A DNA stretch of 64,000 nucleotides. It comes from JAAZKI01 sp012799905. Lineage in GTDB: Bacteria > Verrucomicrobiota > Lentisphaeria > Oligosphaerales > Oligosphaeraceae. Position 1 is the stretch's first letter, and the number at the start of each line of letters is the position of its first letter. Position numbers and translations under genes: made by a program. Positions 45,701-54,842 of the stretch are shown piece after piece. The stretch is from positions 185,748 to 249,747 of the forward strand of contig JBMNFR010000013.1 of assembly GCA_050949415.1 (NCBI GenBank). Direction: 5' to 3'. Below the pieces are notes generated by a model. The model was not told the DNA's origin, did no database searches, and saw only the letters and a program-made list of their open reading frames with translations.

Positions 45701-47635
45701 TAGGTTTGAATCCTCATCGTAATTTGCCGCTGTCCAGGCCGAGTTGCCCCAGATGATGCAATTAAATGCCGTGCTATCTCTTATTCCTTCGTAACTAGCT
45801 GCTATTCCGCCGCCGCTGTCAGCATGATTCTTTGTCACCGTACAATTAACCAGTATGCTGTCGCAAACCCCGCCGCCATGCTCCGCCACATTTCCGGTCA
45901 GGAGGCAGCTGAGCAATTCGCTATCGCAAGCACCGCCGCCATAGTTCGCTCGATTTCCGCTCAGGACGCACAGAGCCAATACGCTTTTCCAAGCGCCGCC
46001 GCCGCGGCTTCCATAATCATCTTCATCACCGGCCGAATTGTTTGCCAGGACGCAGTTGTCCACCACACATTCATAGACCCCGCCGCCATTTTTTGCATTA
46101 TTATTCTGCACCAGACAATGGCGCAAAGTGCCGCCGCAAGCGCCGCCGCCGTCAGTGGCATAGCCATTTTGCAGGGTGAAGCCTTCCAAGACGGTCTTGC
46201 GCTCGGAGCCATAGTCGCCCAAGGTCGCGCAGCGTGCAACTCCACCGCCATCGATGATGGTTTTTTCCGCGCCATTGACGCTGCGGATGACAATGGCTTT
46301 ATTCAAGGCGTCAATCGGCTCATAAGTTCCGTCTTCCACCAGGATTGTGTCGTCGTTTGCAGCTCCATTGATGGCCGCCTGAATCGTCTTTTTAGCGGTT
46401 TCCCAAGTGCGTCCGTCGCCGGTATCATCCGGTTGGTTGGCGTCCACATGCCAGGTTTTATTAGCAACTCCCTCGCTGCTTGCCTCATACGCACCCATAT
46501 CGACAATTCCACCCATAATGCGTGGATTCCCGGCCAGGTCGGTTTTGTTTTCTTCTAACACGAATTCGTTGCTGCCCTTGTCGATGCAGGGTGAGCCTTT
46601 CTTCAAAGTATAGTCACCGTTTTCGGCATCGGTAAACATGGGGTCAGCGCTGATGTTCCCCTCGCCTGCCTCCTCGCCTGCCGGCAGGGGTTCTGTGCAG
46701 GAATAGTCAACGTTGGACACGCTATAATTGGCATCCTCAGGAGCATTATTGCCCCAGACAATAGAATTAACAATCACGCCACATTGCGCCGCCCCACCGC
46801 CGATTTCTGTCGCCGTATTCCCAATCACCGTGCAGTTTGCCAGGCCGCCACCGTATATCCCTCCGCCTGCTTGCGCCGTGTTTCCGACTAAAATGCAGTT
46901 GGTCAGGAGGCCATTGGCCATTCCGCCGCCATGTCCCGTCGCCGTATTCTCAAGCAACTTGCAGTTATTCAGGGTGCTGGAATTCGCCCCGCCGCCTATA
47001 CTGGCCTGATTCTCTGTCAGTGTGCAATTGGTCAAGAGGCAATTGAACGCCCCGCCGCCGTAAGCAGCCATCGGCAGTCCCATACTGTCGTGAGAAGGTG
47101 ACGTATTCTTTGTCAGGATGCAGTTGATCAGCGTTCCTCCAAAGGCTCCGCTTCCCTGCCCTGGCCATTTTTCTTCGTTTTCTCCAGCACAGCCGTTTTG
47201 CAGGGTGAAGCCCTCCAAGGTGGCCTTGCGTTCTTCAGTGTCGGAGCTGTCACCCAAGGTTGCACAGCGCCTAGCGTTATCGCCATCAATGATCGTTTTT
47301 TTCCGGACCATTGACGCTGCGGATGGTAATAGCTTTATTCAAGGCGTCTATCGGCGCATAAATTCCGTCATTCACTAGAATTGTGTCGCCTTCTGCGGCC
47401 GCATCAATTGCCTCTTGGATAGACTGTTTGGCGTCACCCCTGGTTAACCGCTTCCTGCGCCCTTCCCCAGGTTGGCATCCACATACCAGGTGTTTGCTGC
47501 CTGGACGACTGCGGCAAGCAACAGCGTCAGGAGCATTGCTAGGTTTCTGCAAGTCTTCCGGCCAGGAATCTGCCAGAAAAAACTCATGACCACGGGAAGC
47601 ATTCGGCGCATCCGGAAACATCCAGCATTTTCCAT
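42791..47635 (-). pseudogene. Very large secreted parallel beta-helix protein with two compensating frameshifts
   Basis: Read with two corrections, this encodes about 1,614 residues. The ATG at 47635 follows GAGGAG and encodes a signal peptide (LAMLLTLLLAAVVQA). Four modules begin with TWYVDAN or TWHVDA-type blocks and contain many GG-x-NCILTGNTA-like beta-helix rungs. InlB-like linkers (GRVQGNGTLSPM, then VTFTA-type strands) separate the last modules. The C-terminus (WQSGWNTLYLPFDSLDQ onward) is a separate sorting-like domain. Frame is lost near 47447 (one base missing) and regained in an A7 run at 47296-47302 (one base extra), where sister modules read GAEKTIIDGG. The gene may be inactive, phase-variable or mis-assembled. 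A surface adhesin or polysaccharide-binding role is likely. Confidence 0.7.
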
Positions 47636-47765
47636 TTTCAAATACTCCTCAGGCTACGAGTGAAAGCTTAGGGCATTATATTCGACTTCGCCAAGTTACA
47701 GCTAACTCCGAGCTAAAAATGTCTTCGCAAATCTGACCAAAAATGCTAAGGCCGGCTCAAAATTC

Positions 47766-48137
47766 TCATGGCGTACAGGTCGTGGCTCCGTAGTCTGCCT
47801 CATTGCGTAAATCTTGCAAGTCCCTAAACGCTTGCAGGCGACTCTCCTGGCCTTTCTTGCAGACCTTAGGGCGTTTTAACTGGAACATCTCTGGATAGTA
47901 GCGTTTTGTTTCATTGGGTGAATAAACTATTACCGAAAAAAAGAAATCTCGGCTCGGCAAAATTTTCCTTTCCAAGTCATAAATGGCGTCTTCTATGGCG
48001 TCCTTTCTGTCCTCTGGAACCATAAAGACCCTGATGATAATCTGGCTTTCTTCTTCATTGATGCTACAAGAAACCGGGAGCTGAAAAGCATCACGTATAA
48101 AACCACTAACTGAATTTGCCAAATTAACCGTATTCAT
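47766..48137 (-). CDS. Small partner protein of a HEPN-domain protein
   Basis: This 123-residue soluble protein of unknown family is translated in overlap with the HEPN gene upstream (ATGA at 48134-48137; GGAGG eight bases before the ATG). The order of strands and helices (SCSINEEESQIIIRVFMVPE, KDAIEDAIYDLERKI, DFFFSVIVYSPNE) recalls a stripped-down nucleotidyltransferase. The MNT signature GSxARG with Asp-x-Asp is absent. The C-terminus ends LRNEADYGATTCTP, echoing the R-x2-ADY motif of the HEPN partner. An antitoxin or neutralising partner is likely. Confidence 0.55.
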   Translation of the reverse strand: MNTVNLANSVSGFIRDAFQLPVSCSINEEESQIIIRVFMVPEDRKDAIEDAIYDLERKILPSRDFFFSVIVYSPNETKRYYPEMFQLKRPKVCKKGQESRLQAFRDLQDLRNEADYGATTCTP

Positions 48138-48550
48138 AACTGGAGCCTCCCAAAGCATTCAAGGTTGGAAACAAACTCCTTACGTCTTTCCGACCATGCC
48201 GCATAGGCTTTCTCAAACTCTTCTTGTGTTATTGGCGCTGGGTCGTAATCGGCCTTCACACGTAAACTGACCAATTTTTTATAGCAGCGTCCTAGTTTAG
48301 GGTCGAGGTAATCCAAGTAATCTGCAACAAACTTATGCACTCCAGTTGTGGCATCCATTGTCATTTTAGCTACAGCAGGTAAAGCCGGATTCGCGTTATT
48401 GCGCACCATTTCGCTCTTCACCAAAAGAAAAATCGAATAATACATTCTGGATGTTGCCGCGTTGAAATGATTGTTAGGGCGAAGCCCCAATATCTCCACG
48501 CACTCCCAGTTTTCATCTGATTTGGCCTTTAAATATTCATCGAAAGGCAT
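48134..48550 (-). CDS. HEPN-domain protein (UPF0332-like), putative toxin
   Basis: This 138-residue helical protein of the HEPN superfamily contains LRPNNHFNAATSRMYYSIFLLVKSEM in the first half and SLRVKADYDPAPITQEEFEKAYAAW in the second. The R-x2-ADY motif is the hallmark of UPF0332-type HEPN proteins, which often act as RNases in toxin-antitoxin or defence pairs. I prefer ATG 48550, with GAGGGG seven bases upstream, over the in-frame TTG six bases earlier. The strict R-x4-6-H RNase motif is not obvious, so it might be a non-catalytic or divergent member. Confidence 0.68.
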   Translation of the reverse strand: MPFDEYLKAKSDENWECVEILGLRPNNHFNAATSRMYYSIFLLVKSEMVRNNANPALPAVAKMTMDATTGVHKFVADYLDYLDPKLGRCYKKLVSLRVKADYDPAPITQEEFEKAYAAWSERRKEFVSNLECFGRLQL

Positions 48551-48819
48551 GTTCAACCCCTCAGATACGCGAAATATCGTTCTTACTCTCCGGCGCGGCT
48601 GTGCTCATGACGTGCAAAAAACGAATAGTCATGTTGGTAAGATAACATCCCATTAAGGGCTTTTCCACCCAATGCCATAAATGAAATGCAGCCGCCCCTT
48701 GCCCTCTTCGCCATATACTGGCGCACAGCGTAATCACTCCCTGAATTGATATTCGCCGTCGTTGCAAGCGGCGGCGACGAACGCTCGCAATCGCATTACA
48801 ACCAAGGAGTTAAAGCACA

Positions 48820-49947
48820 TCAATAAGCTGCCAGAGCTGCGGCCAGCGCTTGGAGCAGCGCCTCCACATCAGCCGGGCGGCTATTCCAGCCGAAACTGAC
48901 GCGCAAAGCTCCCCGCGCCACCGCCTGGTCATAGCCCATGGCCGCCAGGACATGGCTGGTCTTACCGCTTTCTGCTGAACAAGCGCTGCCCGTGGCAATC
49001 AGAATGCCATGCCGCTCAGCGAGCATCCGCATCAACACAGCGCCTTCATAGCCGGGAAAAGACCACGCCGCGATATGCGGGTCACCAGCGGCCGGTGACA
49101 ATCGCTGCCAAGCCGGAAAACTGCCGGTTGCTAAGCCTTCCCACAGCCGCGACGCCAGGCTTGCGGCCTGCTTAGAGGACGCTGCCCGGTGAGCGCAGGC
49201 CTCTTCTGCTGCATCGGCAAACAGCAAAATCCCGACCGTGTCAAGAGTGCCCGGACGCACCCCGCGCTGCTGACCACCGCCATGCAGCAGTGGCTGCAAT
49301 GCAATCTCGGGACGGCAGACCAAGGCCCCAACCGCAGCCGGCCCGCCTAATTTACGGCCGGACAAAGCCAGGAGGTCAATGCCAGCCTCGCGCCAGGGAA
49401 TATCGCAACGGCCAAAGCTCTGGGCCGCGTCAACCAGCAATAATGGTCGCCTACGGCCACGACCGCCAAACATCCCCCGCCAGCGCACTAAATCCTGCTT
49501 CGCGCCGGTTTCATGGTTGACATGGCTGGCCGCTGCCAAAGCCGGCAAAGGGAAGTCATCTCCTGGCTGCATCTGCCCATCCGCCGACAGAGCCGTCACC
49601 TGAACCGAACTGCCACCGCGACCGCGCCAGGCGAGGCAACTCTCCAGCATGGCCGGATGAGCACCGCCATCAACGACGATGCCGCCATCCAAGCCGCCCA
49701 GGCTGCCTTGGACCGCCAAATTCAAGGCCTCGGTGCAGCCGCTCGTCCAGATGATCCTCGCCTCGCCTTCTTCTAAACCAAGGCATCGCAGCACCCGCCG
49801 TTCAGCCATCTGGATCGCTTGCCGGCACTCTTCCGCAAAACAGCTGCCGCCATGCGGATTAACGCCGTAGGCGGCAACGTATTCGGCATATCGCGAACCC
49901 AACCAGGGCCGCGGCCAGCCGCTGCCGGCATAGTCCAGATAAATCAT
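48820..49947 (-). CDS. Cysteine desulfurase-like aminotransferase class V
   Basis: This 375-residue PLP enzyme of the NifS/IscS family mobilises sulfur from cysteine for Fe-S clusters, tRNA thiolation or related uses. The N-terminus MIYLDYAGSGWPRP is family-like. Asp in LLVDAAQSFGRCDI contacts PLP, and the Schiff-base lysine is in LALSGRKLGGPAAVGALV. The catalytic loop GSACSAESGKTSHVLAAMG holds the nucleophilic Cys. RPGTLD is also present. Its proline- and alanine-rich segments and short length fit a group II-like or divergent desulfurase. No scaffold gene (IscU/SufE) is adjacent. AAGGA precedes the ATG. Confidence 0.85.
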   Translation of the reverse strand: MIYLDYAGSGWPRPWLGSRYAEYVAAYGVNPHGGSCFAEECRQAIQMAERRVLRCLGLEEGEARIIWTSGCTEALNLAVQGSLGGLDGGIVVDGGAHPAMLESCLAWRGRGGSSVQVTALSADGQMQPGDDFPLPALAAASHVNHETGAKQDLVRWRGMFGGRGRRRPLLLVDAAQSFGRCDIPWREAGIDLLALSGRKLGGPAAVGALVCRPEIALQPLLHGGGQQRGVRPGTLDTVGILLFADAAEEACAHRAASSKQAASLASRLWEGLATGSFPAWQRLSPAAGDPHIAAWSFPGYEGAVLMRMLAERHGILIATGSACSAESGKTSHVLAAMGYDQAVARGALRVSFGWNSRPADVEALLQALAAALAAY

Positions 49948-50051
49948 ACGGCCGTCCTTCCCCGCTGCTGGCTGGCCACTCTACGCGACGCGACGCCCGT
50001 TCCATTCACGCAGTTCTCACAGTGGCTTGCACGTTGACTATCGCCGCGATG

Positions 50052-52421
50052 TCAAATCAAGGCCTGGCCGTCATGCTCATCCGGGATGCCCAGCAGGAAA
50101 TCCTTGGCGCTAGCCAGCTGCGCGTCTGTGCCCAAGATGTAAACCAAATCGCCCGACTGTAACACGTCATCAGGCCCCGGATGCGCAGTCACCACCTGGC
50201 CCTGACGCTCAATGCGAACCACGGAAACGCCCGTTTGGTTGCGAAGCTGCACGTCAGCCAGACGACGATTACAGGCCGGCGAGGTGTCCGGCACCACCAA
50301 AGACTCGGTATGCAGCTCAAGCATGTCGACAAAACCGGCTTTCAGTACCGCAATCTCGCTCTGCGCCAACAACTCGCGCGTCGCATCCAGCTGGCTTTCC
50401 GAGCCGACTAAGTAGACCTGGTCGCCGGCTTTCAGCACATCCTCGGCGCCGGGATTTTCCAGGATGCTGCCGTCCGTTCTCTGCAAGCGGAAAATGGAGG
50501 CGCCGGTGCGGTTGCGCAAGCGCAATTCACCCAGCGTCATGCCGCAGGCGCCAGAGTTTTCTGCCAGCACCATCCGGGTTCCAGCCGGCGCCTCCAGCAT
50601 GTCGCTGTCTTCATGCTCCGAAATATCCTCACGATTCAAGACATCATTCAGCGTCTTCTGGCCTTCCAGGGCCACAGCCTTGACCTTATGCCAGCTCTTC
50701 AAGCAAATCACGCCGTATACCACCAATGTGATTGCAAAAATCCAGCGGTCCAGCAGCAGCAGGTTGCTCAGGAACCAGAACGCTATGGCCATCAGCGACA
50801 TGGCAAACAAAATGATGAGCATCGTGGTCAAGCGACGGAGCGGAGCTGCCCAACGATCCGACAACACCTGCGGCACTGTCACTTTCCCCAATTCACGCCC
50901 CAGCTGGCGGGCATGCAGAAAACCATTGACCAGAAAAGGCAAGGTCACTATGCAGCTGCAAACCCAAAGCAGCAAAGAACGATATCGGCTGATGAAGTCG
51001 GGAAATCCCTGCCAAAGTTGATGCTTGCCGTCCAGATAATGCGCTATCATAAAAACGACGACGAGCATGGCCAAATCCAAGGCATACCAAATCACATGAC
51101 GGCGCATCACGCCGCGGTTCGGGTCCTTCTCCACCTGATGTATCGTTCGTTCGGCCCAGCGCGTATAGCTATCCAAGGCTCGCTGCAACCGAGCCGGCAT
51201 GTTCCGTTCCAGCCAGCCGCTTAACTTAACGGAATTACGCAACAAAAACGGATTGATGAGGGTAGTGATCACCGACACGCCGACGGCAATCTGGTACATC
51301 TCCGGATAGGGCGAAGCGTGATTCGTCAGAGTCAAGCCCAACAAGGCGACCAAGTACGCAAAGTCGCCGAGCTGAGCCAGACCGACGCCAATCTGCACCG
51401 AGTCGCGAAAAGACTGGCCAGTGACAAACGCCCCGACCATGCAATTGACCGTCTTGCCAACCAGCACGACGACAACCATCAGTAGAATCGCCCACTTGTA
51501 CTGCCACATCTGCGCCGGATTGACCATCAGGCCGATAGTCACGAAAAACACCGCGCTGAACATACTGCGCAGCACCCCAGTTCGGTCGTGGACGCGCTTG
51601 AGAACCGACGATTCAGCAACTACCGCGCCAACCAAAAAAGCGCCCAAAGCCAAGCTGAAATTCATCTTTTCAGCCACAAATGAGACGCCAAAGCAAATCC
51701 CAAGCACGATCACCAACAGCGTCTCATCATCCCGGAGACGATCCAAACGATTGAGAAATTTCGGCAACAGCAGGAGTCCGAACACCAGCACGCCGATCAG
51801 GAACAGCGTGAGAAGCGTCAGCTGCTTGGCCAACTCAGCGGCCTGGAACTGCCCGGTGAGCGCCAAACCACTGAGGATGGCCATCACGCCGATAGTGAGA
51901 ACGTCCTCAGTGAGCGTGACGCCAAAAATGATGGAGGCGAATTTAGCTTTCGAGCACCCCATCTCCTCCAGGCTCTTGGCCAGCAGAGTGGTGGAGGAGT
52001 CGCAGATGACCGCCCCCAGGAAAAGGCTAGGGAGCATATCCCACTTGAAGACATAGCGTCCAACCGCATAGCCGGCCAGAAGCATCAACGACGCATCCCA
52101 GACAGCGGTCGGAAAAATCGTCGGCCCAATCCGTTTCAACTTGCGGATATTCAGTTCCATTCCCAGCGTGAACATCAGGAAGATGACGCCGAGATTAGCC
52201 AAGACCAGGACGCTGCCTTCGTCAGCAATCAGGAAGTCCTTGAACGGCGAAACCGTAATCAAAGCGCCGGCCACTATGTAGCCGATGACTTTCGGCCATC
52301 CGAAATAATGAAACAACGCCGCCACTAGGCCGGCAATCAGCATAACCGCAGCCAAATCCTGGACCAGATTGAGCTTGGTCAGGCCCCCGCCCTGCGCAAA
52401 AAATATCAACGATGAAACCAT
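50052..52421 (-). CDS. CPA2 monovalent cation:proton antiporter with tandem RCK_C domains
   Basis: This 789-residue membrane protein has an N-terminal Na+/H+ exchanger domain of about 12 segments (LAAVMLIAGLVAALFHYFGWPKVIGYIVAGAL; FLGAVICDSSTTLLAKSLEEMG; SLALGAFLVGAVVAESS). A second set of hydrophobic segments lies at about 450-590. Two TrkA-C/RCK_C domains follow at about 620-690 and 705-780 (CGMTLGELRLRNRTGASIFRLQR; NRRLADVQLRNQTGVSVVRIERQ). It likely exchanges K+ or Na+ for protons at the inner membrane, gated by ligands on the C-terminal domains. The usual TrkA-N nucleotide-binding domain of KefB is missing. GGAAAGG precedes the ATG. Confidence 0.88.
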   Translation of the reverse strand: MVSSLIFFAQGGGLTKLNLVQDLAAVMLIAGLVAALFHYFGWPKVIGYIVAGALITVSPFKDFLIADEGSVLVLANLGVIFLMFTLGMELNIRKLKRIGPTIFPTAVWDASLMLLAGYAVGRYVFKWDMLPSLFLGAVICDSSTTLLAKSLEEMGCSKAKFASIIFGVTLTEDVLTIGVMAILSGLALTGQFQAAELAKQLTLLTLFLIGVLVFGLLLLPKFLNRLDRLRDDETLLVIVLGICFGVSFVAEKMNFSLALGAFLVGAVVAESSVLKRVHDRTGVLRSMFSAVFFVTIGLMVNPAQMWQYKWAILLMVVVVLVGKTVNCMVGAFVTGQSFRDSVQIGVGLAQLGDFAYLVALLGLTLTNHASPYPEMYQIAVGVSVITTLINPFLLRNSVKLSGWLERNMPARLQRALDSYTRWAERTIHQVEKDPNRGVMRRHVIWYALDLAMLVVVFMIAHYLDGKHQLWQGFPDFISRYRSLLLWVCSCIVTLPFLVNGFLHARQLGRELGKVTVPQVLSDRWAAPLRRLTTMLIILFAMSLMAIAFWFLSNLLLLDRWIFAITLVVYGVICLKSWHKVKAVALEGQKTLNDVLNREDISEHEDSDMLEAPAGTRMVLAENSGACGMTLGELRLRNRTGASIFRLQRTDGSILENPGAEDVLKAGDQVYLVGSESQLDATRELLAQSEIAVLKAGFVDMLELHTESLVVPDTSPACNRRLADVQLRNQTGVSVVRIERQGQVVTAHPGPDDVLQSGDLVYILGTDAQLASAKDFLLGIPDEHDGQALI

Positions 52422-52699
52422 TGTCGCCTTTCCAAAATTCTAAATTGCGGACTTTCAAAGCCTCCGACCTGCTAGAAAACCAAGCCGGAAATTTTATAAT
52501 ATATCTTCTTTTACCTGTTTTTCCATTGCCGCAGCCTCTGTTGCCGAGCCGCCGGCAAAATCTCACACAATATTAACGCTGTCAGTGCACCGCCGCGCCA
52601 GCGCCAGGACGGTATTTATGAGTCATGATTGCCGCAGGGTGACCGAAAATGAGCTGACTTCGCCAATCTGCGTGGTGACTTGACTAAAAATGCTTTTTT

Positions 52700-52992
52700 C
52701 GTAATCGGTCACCGATTGATACTTGGGGTTCCAGCGAGTTGCGGGCGCCAGACTGCCCGGATAAGACGTCTTAGTGGACAGTGGACAATGGACAACTAGT
52801 GGACTTTAATGGACGCTAGTAGACGATGGACTGTGGACTGAAGTGGACATTAGTGGTGAGTGGACGTGGACAGAAGTGGACATGGTAGACAGCGTAGCCC
52901 AAGCTTACGCTCGCCCCTCGCCCCTCGCCCCTCGCCCCTTTCCTGAGACCGCTACTCGTCGGATTTCCGAATATCAATGACTGACCGATTAC
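52700..52992. mobile_element. MITE-like element, copy 2, with 7-bp target duplication
   Basis: This 293-bp non-coding element has terminal inverted repeats (GTAATCGGTCACCGATTGAT against ATCAATGACTGACCGATTAC, three mismatches within the 20-21 bp). It is flanked by the exact 7-bp direct repeat CTTTTTT (52693-52699 and 52993-52999). The interior carries the same TGGAC-word string and CGCCCCT heptamers as the copy at 3541 but lacks that copy's hairpin insertion. It is likely non-autonomous; no transposase with matching ends is seen in the window. Confidence 0.75.
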
Positions 52993-53062
52993 CTTTTTTT
53001 CCGCCTGTTGAACTTGTTATCCGGCGTTTTACGGTCATATTATAAGCTCATGCCAACATCAC

Positions 53063-53152
53063 GGAGAGATGCCGGAGTGGTTGATCGGGACGGTCTCGAA
53101 AACCGTTGTACAAGTAATTGTACCCAGGGTTCGAATCCCTGTCTCTCCGCCA
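53063..53152 (+). tRNA. tRNA-Ser(CGA)
   Basis: This 90-base tRNA has the acceptor stem GGAGAGA/TCTCTCC, discriminator G and an encoded CCA. The anticodon loop CTCGAAA gives anticodon CGA (serine, UCG codons). A long variable arm with a TGTAC/GTAC stem, typical of tRNA-Ser, and the T-loop GGTTCGAATCC are also present. The integrase gene begins 130 bp downstream, so the 3' end of this tRNA is the probable attachment site of the following island. Confidence 0.95.
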
Positions 53153-53164
53153 ACTTACGCAGGA

Positions 53165-53206
53165 AAAAGCCCCAGAAGGTACCGTTTGGTACCGTTTGGG
53201 GCTTTT
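53165..53206 (+). terminator. Intrinsic terminator after tRNA-Ser
   Basis: AAAAGCCCCA (53165-53174) pairs perfectly with TGGGGCTTTT (53197-53206), followed by ATTTTCC. The loop contains a tandem duplication of the 10-bp GGTACCGTTT (53178-53187 and 53188-53197), an unusual feature for a terminator and possibly an integrase or excisionase arm-binding site. T-runs on both strands make it usable in either direction. Confidence 0.7.
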
Positions 53207-53282
53207 ATTTTCCAAGAATTCCTGTATATTGAGCCGTAAAGGGTCATAGCGGTTCCATTTCATCGCAAGGAGGTCTTGGGAC

Positions 53283-54599
53283 ATGCCAAAGTTGAAAAAA
53301 CAGAGCTACAAGCTTGCTTCTGGGACAATTTACCAAAAACAAGAGGGTGGTGTATTTTTTTATCGGTATCAGGTAAACGGTGCAAGGAAGGCTGTCAGTC
53401 TGAAGACTAAAGACATTGACGAGGCCAAGGCCAAGGCGCAACGCCTATTGCCGATTGTCCAGGAGACGAATGCCGAAGTATTAGCGGCTCATGTCAAGGT
53501 GGCCAGGAGATTGGCAACCCCAGCTGTTAGACTCTTTCTCAGCAATGCCTGGGGAAAATATAGCCAGCATCCAGATCGCGCAACGCCTGCCACTATTAGT
53601 GAGCAAAGGGCATACGAAACGACCTTCAAGGAGTTTTGTACCTGCATCGATCAACCAAACATCATGCTGCACGAAGTGACCCACCAGCACGCCGAGACGT
53701 ATTCCAGTTTTTTGAAGACACAGGGATTGGCGGTGGATACGCATAACCGCAAGATTAAGCGACTCCGCAAGATATTCAAGGTTCTTCAAGACTACTGCCA
53801 GGGCAATCAGCCGTTCGCGTCACCTACTCTTTTAAGGCGACCACGTGAAGAACAGGACTTAGGAGTACGTCGTCGTTCCTTTACTAGTGAGCAGGTGCAA
53901 GCGCTGTTGCAAGAACTTGATAACCCATCCCGGAAATTGCTCAACAAAAGAGAAATCCGCTTGATATATCTGCTTGGTATATATACCGGCCAGCGCCTTA
54001 AGGATTGTGTGCTGATCCGGTGGCACATGGTGGACTTTATCCATCAGAAAATCGAAATCAAGCAGTATAAGACAGGCAAGAAAGTAACCTTTCCCATCGC
54101 TGCTCCGCTACTTGCCGGATTGAATGAAGCCCTGAGTTGGAAAACGGACGACACAAGTTACGTATGCCCGAAAGTCGCTGAAAGGTACAATCAAACTGAT
54201 GAGCGCGGCAAGAACACGGGCAATGGTCTTGTCAACATCGATGTCCTCAGAGTCATCAAATGGATAGGACTTGAACCCTCTGTAAAGGTTCCGGGGCGGA
54301 AAAAATCCATCACTGTCTATGGCTTCCACTCGCTTCGCCATTCGTTTGTTTCGCATTGTGCAGAAGCGGGCATCCCCAAGTCAGTAGTCCAGTCCTTTAC
54401 AGGAACCGATGCTGAAATTCTAGACCAGTACTACACGCATGTGGGCTTAGAGCAGCAAGCCAAGGCTCTGAAAGCTGTTGCCGGCGGCATTGGCACGATG
54501 ACCGCCCAGGATAGGCTGCAAAAAGCCATTGCGTTCATTGACGCGCTTGATGAGCAATCACAGGTCACGCAACAAATCCGTGCCATCCTCGCTGACTGA
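53283..54599 (+). CDS. Tyrosine-type site-specific integrase
   Basis: This 438-residue integrase would integrate and excise the island at the adjacent tRNA gene. Residues 1-60 resemble an arm-binding domain (SYKLASGTIYQKQEGGVFFYRYQV). Residues about 75-185 are the SAM-like core-binding domain. The catalytic domain shows Arg238 in TGQRLKD, His349 and Arg352 in FHSLRHSF, and the nucleophile Tyr384 in QYYTH. The usual GH-S between them reads GTDAEILD. AAGGAGGT lies nine bases upstream of the ATG. A strong terminator ends the gene, isolating it from the AT-rich cargo. Confidence 0.92.
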   Translation: MPKLKKQSYKLASGTIYQKQEGGVFFYRYQVNGARKAVSLKTKDIDEAKAKAQRLLPIVQETNAEVLAAHVKVARRLATPAVRLFLSNAWGKYSQHPDRATPATISEQRAYETTFKEFCTCIDQPNIMLHEVTHQHAETYSSFLKTQGLAVDTHNRKIKRLRKIFKVLQDYCQGNQPFASPTLLRRPREEQDLGVRRRSFTSEQVQALLQELDNPSRKLLNKREIRLIYLLGIYTGQRLKDCVLIRWHMVDFIHQKIEIKQYKTGKKVTFPIAAPLLAGLNEALSWKTDDTSYVCPKVAERYNQTDERGKNTGNGLVNIDVLRVIKWIGLEPSVKVPGRKKSITVYGFHSLRHSFVSHCAEAGIPKSVVQSFTGTDAEILDQYYTHVGLEQQAKALKAVAGGIGTMTAQDRLQKAIAFIDALDEQSQVTQQIRAILAD

Positions 54600-54616
54600 C
54601 ATTCCCACAGCACGCT

Positions 54617-54664
54617 AACAAGCCATGCAGACATAGCCGTGTGTCTGCATGGCTTGTTTGTTTT
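54617..54664 (+). terminator. Strong intrinsic terminator after the integrase gene
   Basis: A perfect 17-bp stem (54617-54633 with 54642-54658) has an eight-base loop and the tail TGTTTTCAG. It sits 18 bp after the integrase stop and should block transcription between integrase and the replication-type genes. Confidence 0.8.
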
Positions 54665-54842
54665 CAGCTTAGGGTAATGTTAAAAATAGTAAAAATTAAA
54701 AAGAAGAAGTAAAAATTATGAAGACTGAGTACTATATTTATGTACTATATTTGTAAAAAGTAGAAGAAAGTAGTAAAATATATAGGAGATATAGTAATAC
54801 TTTTTAGAATAATTTCCAGTTTTTAAGCAGGAGACTACCTAA
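54665..54842. promoter_or_regulatory. AT-rich leader upstream of the ATPase gene
   Basis: This short interval is almost pure A/T with repeated AGTAC/TACTATAT words (for example around 54725-54790) and ends in CAGGAG, seven bases before the ATG at 54843. The composition changes abruptly from the GC-rich side right after the integrase terminator. Several overlapping TATAAT-like boxes make a promoter certain in principle but not precise in position. Confidence 0.4.

Noticed and set aside
45500..46700. Plus-strand frames of up to 244 codons across the beta-helix gene
   Set aside because: They are antisense shadows of the repeated module DNA and carry no independent signals.
47290..47310. Programmed -1 ribosomal frameshift at A AAA AAC
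   Set aside because: The heptamer is in the right phase, but a -1 shift leads to the wrong frame. The downstream module needs a +1 shift or loss of one base.
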